Shown here one piece after another: positions 60,978 through 64,000 of a stretch of 64,000 nucleotides of DNA (within the stretch, counting starts at the first letter, position 1; every line of letters starts with the position of its first letter). The notes below the pieces were generated by a model. That model was given only the letters and a program-made list of their open reading frames with translations. It did no database searches and was not told the DNA's origin. Source of the DNA: Nitrospirae bacterium JdFR-85. Its GTDB lineage: Bacteria > Nitrospirota > Thermodesulfovibrionia > Thermodesulfovibrionales > JdFR-85. The stretch lies in assembly GCA_002011745.1 (NCBI GenBank), contig MTOU01000021.1, forward strand, positions 31,696 through 95,695, read 5' to 3'. A program made the translations under genes and the position numbers.

Positions 60978-61001
60978 AAGAAGAGTGAAAAAAATTGTCA
61001 A
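60978..61001 (-). promoter_or_regulatory. Candidate sigma-70 promoter for the YeeE/YedE-tusA operon
   Basis: Minus strand TTGACA (60996-61001) and a TTAACA/TAACAT -10 box 17-18 bp downstream. Confidence 0.6.
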
Positions 61002-61004
61002 CTA

Positions 61005-61022
61005 AGAAAGATTAATCTTTCT
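61005..61022. promoter_or_regulatory. Perfect 18-bp palindrome AGAAAGATTAATCTTTCT abutting the -35 box
   Basis: Read directly; lies between divergent YeeE/YedE and DUF1858-like genes. Confidence 0.6.
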
Positions 61023-61107
61023 ATAATTTTATTTAATACTTTATCTGAAATTATATCTGAAAGTAAAAATAATTTGCAAGTAATTCTTTTCAGAAGGGGG
61101 TGAGGGT

Positions 61108-61323
61108 TTGTCAGAGTTAGAGGAGATAACAGCTTCTACGAGAGTGGTAGACATTATTAAGAACTTTCCTGAGCTCACAGAGTATTTCCTACGAATGGGT
61201 ATCTGTGGTTGTGGATATGCATGGGAGAGTGATTATTATTGGAGTATGGAGAAGGTGGCAAAAGAAAAGAAGCTGGATTTAAATAAACTTCTTGATGAGT
61301 TAAACAGGATGATTCAGTCATAG
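61108..61323 (+). CDS. DUF1858-like small protein with putative redox-active Cys pair
   Basis: TTG start with RBS; STRVVDIIKNFPELTEYFLRMGICGCGYAWESDYYWSMEKVAKEKKLDLNKLLDELN. Confidence 0.75.
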   Translation: MSELEEITASTRVVDIIKNFPELTEYFLRMGICGCGYAWESDYYWSMEKVAKEKKLDLNKLLDELNRMIQS

Positions 61324-63020
61324 AATACTCTTACTATTGTTTTATATCGGAAGACTCCTTCAGTGGTGGAAAATGTTATGGAATGTGTATAAGGGCTGAT
61401 CTCCTGTTCAATATAATCAGGTAGAGAAACCTCAGTACTGTCTGATATTATTAGTACGGCTGTAGAGGCTTTTGTATAAGAGATGCTTTGGTAGTAGCGG
61501 GGGATTTTATACTCCCATGTGAATCTCAAGGGTGATGTTTCAATTGTTCTCTGGGGAGGGGAGAGGTTGTTGCCTCTGTAATAGAGTATGTTTTTCTCAG
61601 TAAAGATATCTAAAATTGGTACAGATATTGCGTAATTAAGCAGAGGATACTGAAGGTGGTTGTCTTTCTGCAATGTAAAGACCTTTACATTTTCTATGCT
61701 CAGGGTATTGAGAAACTCACCTGCCCTCATTAGGTTAACAGTACTCATCTTCTGTAGAAAGGGAAGATATGCAGAATATCCTATTGTAAGAGAATAGACC
61801 AAGATAGAAAGAACAAAGAACCTCTTGAGTCTTCTTCCATGAATACTCTGGAGGCCATAAGAGGCCAGCAAGACAAGCATAGGAAAAGCCATTATTATAT
61901 ATCTTATTCTTTTTATCTCAAGTAGAAACACAAGTAGCAAAGGCCATGCTGCTATTAAAAATTTACTGTCTTTATTTTTAAGGGCTATATATATAGAATA
62001 TACTGCTATAGCAGTTATAAATGGATGTGTCTGGAAGAGAAAGGTTGAGATGAAGCCCTCCTCCCATCGTCTCAACCCAGGCCTCTGGTAGGTGAAAAGG
62101 AGTCTGATCTGTTCTGAAAACACTTCAAGATTGGACAGAAGAGTCCCTCCTATTAAAAAAGCTGACAATACTGCTACTGGAATTACAGTAAAGGGCTTTG
62201 ATTCTTTGAAATACAGTACAAGAAATATAACTCCCAATACAGAGAGCATCAACCAGGTGGAATACTTGGAGAAAAAGGCCAGAAATATTGATATTGATGA
62301 GAGAACTATCATTTTTGGACCATCCTTATGAAGGGCATTTATAAAGGTGGCTACAGCGAGAGTAAAGAAGAACATAGTAGGAATATCTACAAGCATGAGA
62401 GGCACCTGAGAGAAGAGGTATGGGATGCCTAAGAGCAACAGGCCCGCATAAAATCCTGTTTCTCTGTTCCAGAGTAATTTTCCAATATAGTAGATACATA
62501 CAGTGGTGCCTGAGAAGAACAGGGTTGTAAGTATCTGTATATAAATCCTTTTTTCTCCAAAAAATTTAAAAATCAGGCCATAAAGGAAGGGAACAAGAGG
62601 CATATCAGTCCACGCAAAGATCTCTCTACCCCATTGTCTAAGGAAGTATCCAATCCCAAAGAGCTCAAGATGTTTGGCCTGGGTAAAATACCTTGAGGCA
62701 TCTACAATAACCTCTGGTGTAAACCAAAATCCTATTGATACAGTAAAAGAGAATAAGAATAAAAGAAGAGGATGGTAATAGTCATCGAAGGGGATTGCAG
62801 AGGCCAAAAAAGCCCCTCCAAGGCCTATAAGTAGAAGAACAAAGACTTTGACATGATTGATGTGTAAGAAAACCCATTGCCAACTTGTGAGTTTATTGTC
62901 GTCTATATTACGAAAAATGAAAAGAAGAAGAAAAAGGATAAGGGTTAAGAAAGAGATAATAAAAAAACAGGAGACATCTACTGTCTCCTGTTTTTCATTA
63001 AGAACAATAAATCTTTTCAC
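61314..63020 (-). CDS. Family 39/83-like membrane glycosyltransferase; start uncertain
   Basis: Many TMs; PLVPFLYGLIFKFFGEKR, TVCIYYIGKLLWNRETGFYAGLLLLGIPYLF. GTG start at 63020 overlaps a terminator. Confidence 0.8.
   Translation of the reverse strand: MKRFIVLNEKQETVDVSCFFIISFLTLILFLLLFIFRNIDDNKLTSWQWVFLHINHVKVFVLLLIGLGGAFLASAIPFDDYYHPLLLFLFSFTVSIGFWFTPEVIVDASRYFTQAKHLELFGIGYFLRQWGREIFAWTDMPLVPFLYGLIFKFFGEKRIYIQILTTLFFSGTTVCIYYIGKLLWNRETGFYAGLLLLGIPYLFSQVPLMLVDIPTMFFFTLAVATFINALHKDGPKMIVLSSISIFLAFFSKYSTWLMLSVLGVIFLVLYFKESKPFTVIPVAVLSAFLIGGTLLSNLEVFSEQIRLLFTYQRPGLRRWEEGFISTFLFQTHPFITAIAVYSIYIALKNKDSKFLIAAWPLLLVFLLEIKRIRYIIMAFPMLVLLASYGLQSIHGRRLKRFFVLSILVYSLTIGYSAYLPFLQKMSTVNLMRAGEFLNTLSIENVKVFTLQKDNHLQYPLLNYAISVPILDIFTEKNILYYRGNNLSPPQRTIETSPLRFTWEYKIPRYYQSISYTKASTAVLIISDSTEVSLPDYIEQEISPYTHSITFSTTEGVFRYKTIVRVFYD
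62963..62995. terminator. Bidirectional Rho-independent terminator downstream of the DsrE-like genes
   Basis: AAAAACAGGAGACA-TCTAC-TGTCTCCTGTTTTT, perfect 14-bp arms with A/T tracts on both sides. Confidence 0.85.
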
Positions 63021-63025
63021 AAGCT

Positions 63026-63328
63026 TTAGAGTACTATCACCTTATCAGCTTCATGCTGCATAACTGCATTGTTGTACTGACTGCCACATACTACCTTTTC
63101 AGGAATACCACTCTTGTCGATTCCGAGACCAGTTGCATTATGGTCACAGAAACTCATATCTACTCCTTCAAGTTTACTCAACTCTGTATACTTTGGATTC
63201 TCCAGCAGTTTTGTACCTGTATCCATTGTAAAGATAATAACCTCATGTCCCCTTGCCAGGGCAGCTTTTGTGATCCCAATGACATCATCAAGATGCTTGT
63301 CTGTATTAACGAATATTCCTAATTTCAT
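63026..63328 (-). CDS. DsrE-like protein
   Basis: MKLGIFVNTDKHLDDVIGITKAALARGHEVIIFTMDTGTKLL ... VDMSFCDHNATGLGI with DsrE-position Cys; GSQYNNAVM. Confidence 0.85.
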   Translation of the reverse strand: MKLGIFVNTDKHLDDVIGITKAALARGHEVIIFTMDTGTKLLENPKYTELSKLEGVDMSFCDHNATGLGIDKSGIPEKVVCGSQYNNAVMQHEADKVIVL

Positions 63329-63355
63329 TTTATTACCTCCTTAGATAAGCTTAAT

Positions 63356-63523
63356 TTACCATGAAATAACTTTATCACTCGATTCAATGAGTTCAACAAT
63401 CTGATCATAATTTTTATTTTCTCTTAAATCAACAACTGTTACTTCGTGTGATTTTTTATGTTCCTCCATAAACTTCTTTGCTGTGTCATCAGGGTCCTGT
63501 TTTAAGAGATATAGGATTTTCAT
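63356..63523 (-). CDS. DsrH/TusB-like small protein (55 aa)
   Basis: Absent from ORF track (length cutoff). Hand translation: MKILYLLKQDPDDTAKKFMEEHKKSHEVTVVDLRENKNYDQIVELIESSDKVISW; RBS aaggaggt. Confidence 0.7.
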   Translation of the reverse strand: MKILYLLKQDPDDTAKKFMEEHKKSHEVTVVDLRENKNYDQIVELIESSDKVISW

Positions 63524-63540
63524 GATTACTTTACCTCCTT

Positions 63541-63813
63541 TCAGTAAGGTATTATGTGATCATACTCTAAGAGTTTCTGGGCTATCTCTTCAGTGGAAAG
63601 ATACTGCATATCTTCATTGTCTTTACAGTTGGTGTAAAGGCCCATTTCCATATCTTTTATTGTTTCCAGATTCAGAGTATTCTGCTCATTCTCTTCCACT
63701 TTCCTGTCCAGTACATAAACATCGATGATGTCATCCATAAGAGTAATACCCACAGCCATCCTCAGTGCCTCATCCTGTCTGTCCCTGACCAATATTGCAA
63801 TCTTCTTAGCCAT
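63541..63813 (-). CDS. DsrE-like protein
   Basis: MAKKIAILVRDRQDEALRMAVGITLMDDIIDVYVLDRKVEENEQN; RBS gaaggaggt. Confidence 0.75.
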   Translation of the reverse strand: MAKKIAILVRDRQDEALRMAVGITLMDDIIDVYVLDRKVEENEQNTLNLETIKDMEMGLYTNCKDNEDMQYLSTEEIAQKLLEYDHIIPY

Positions 63814-63856
63814 CTCATAACCTCCTTCTTTTATTCCTTAAAGTTAAAGTTTATAT

Positions 63857-63885
63857 ATTTTATTTAACATTCTACTTTAAGTCAA
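63857..63885 (-). promoter_or_regulatory. Candidate sigma-70 promoter for the DsrE-like operon
   Basis: Minus strand TTGACT-N17-TAAAAT, upstream of the RBS/ATG at 63813. Confidence 0.7.
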
Positions 63886-63907
63886 GTCTGCCTTAGATTA
63901 GGTAATG

Positions 63908-64000
63908 TCAATCTTTCTGTGTAAATTCTTTAAGAGGGTGTAAACTCCAATGCTCATTCAAATAACTTATTACTGCATACACTATCCTCTCTATACTTTC
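63908..64000 (-). CDS. Possible 3' end of an off-window gene
   Basis: Frame open from the window edge: ESIERIVYAVISYLNEHWSLHPLKEFTQKD-stop. Confidence 0.35.
   Translation of the reverse strand, partial: ESIERIVYAVISYLNEHWSLHPLKEFTQKD

Overview
The window is a gene-dense, moderately AT-rich bacterial chromosome segment. Gene content (CcsA-type cytochrome c biogenesis, sulfur-transfer genes, NosL, long-form HisG, LarC) suggests an anaerobic Nitrospirota- or Desulfobacterota-like organism; this taxonomic placement is inference only. I saw no CRISPR arrays, rRNA, tRNA, phage or transposases. The first ~44 kb is mostly housekeeping: riboflavin genes, lepA/lepB, hisG, guaA/guaB, ispA/ispE, cdaA/cdaR/glmM, comEC, nth and a DAHP synthase. 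Four blocks stand out. (1) An exported tandem rhodanese sits behind a candidate sigma-54 promoter, next to a membrane histidine kinase and an NtrC-type activator whose GAFTGA loop reads GAFTCA. (2) A cAMP-type module (34.4-40.3 kb) combines a metallo-beta-lactamase-fold PDE-like protein, a TPR/cNMP-binding protein, a CHASE2 adenylate cyclase, a lipoprotein, FecR and a TPR/outer-membrane protein. (3) A divergent Nos-like copper/heme cluster (45.2-53.3 kb) has NosL with a Met/His-rich tail, two MacB/FtsX-type ABC systems, a PCuAC-like chaperone and an exported beta-propeller with a C-terminal CxxCH motif. (4) A sulfur-trafficking block (58.3-63.9 kb) has YeeE/YedE, TusA, two DsrE-like proteins, an unlisted 55-aa DsrH/TusB-like ORF, a Gly-Tyr repeat membrane protein and a DUF1858-like protein. 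It resembles clusters associated with sulfur-disproportionating bacteria. Blocks 3 and 4 are the best candidates for under-described systems. All family calls come from reading motifs; no searches were run.
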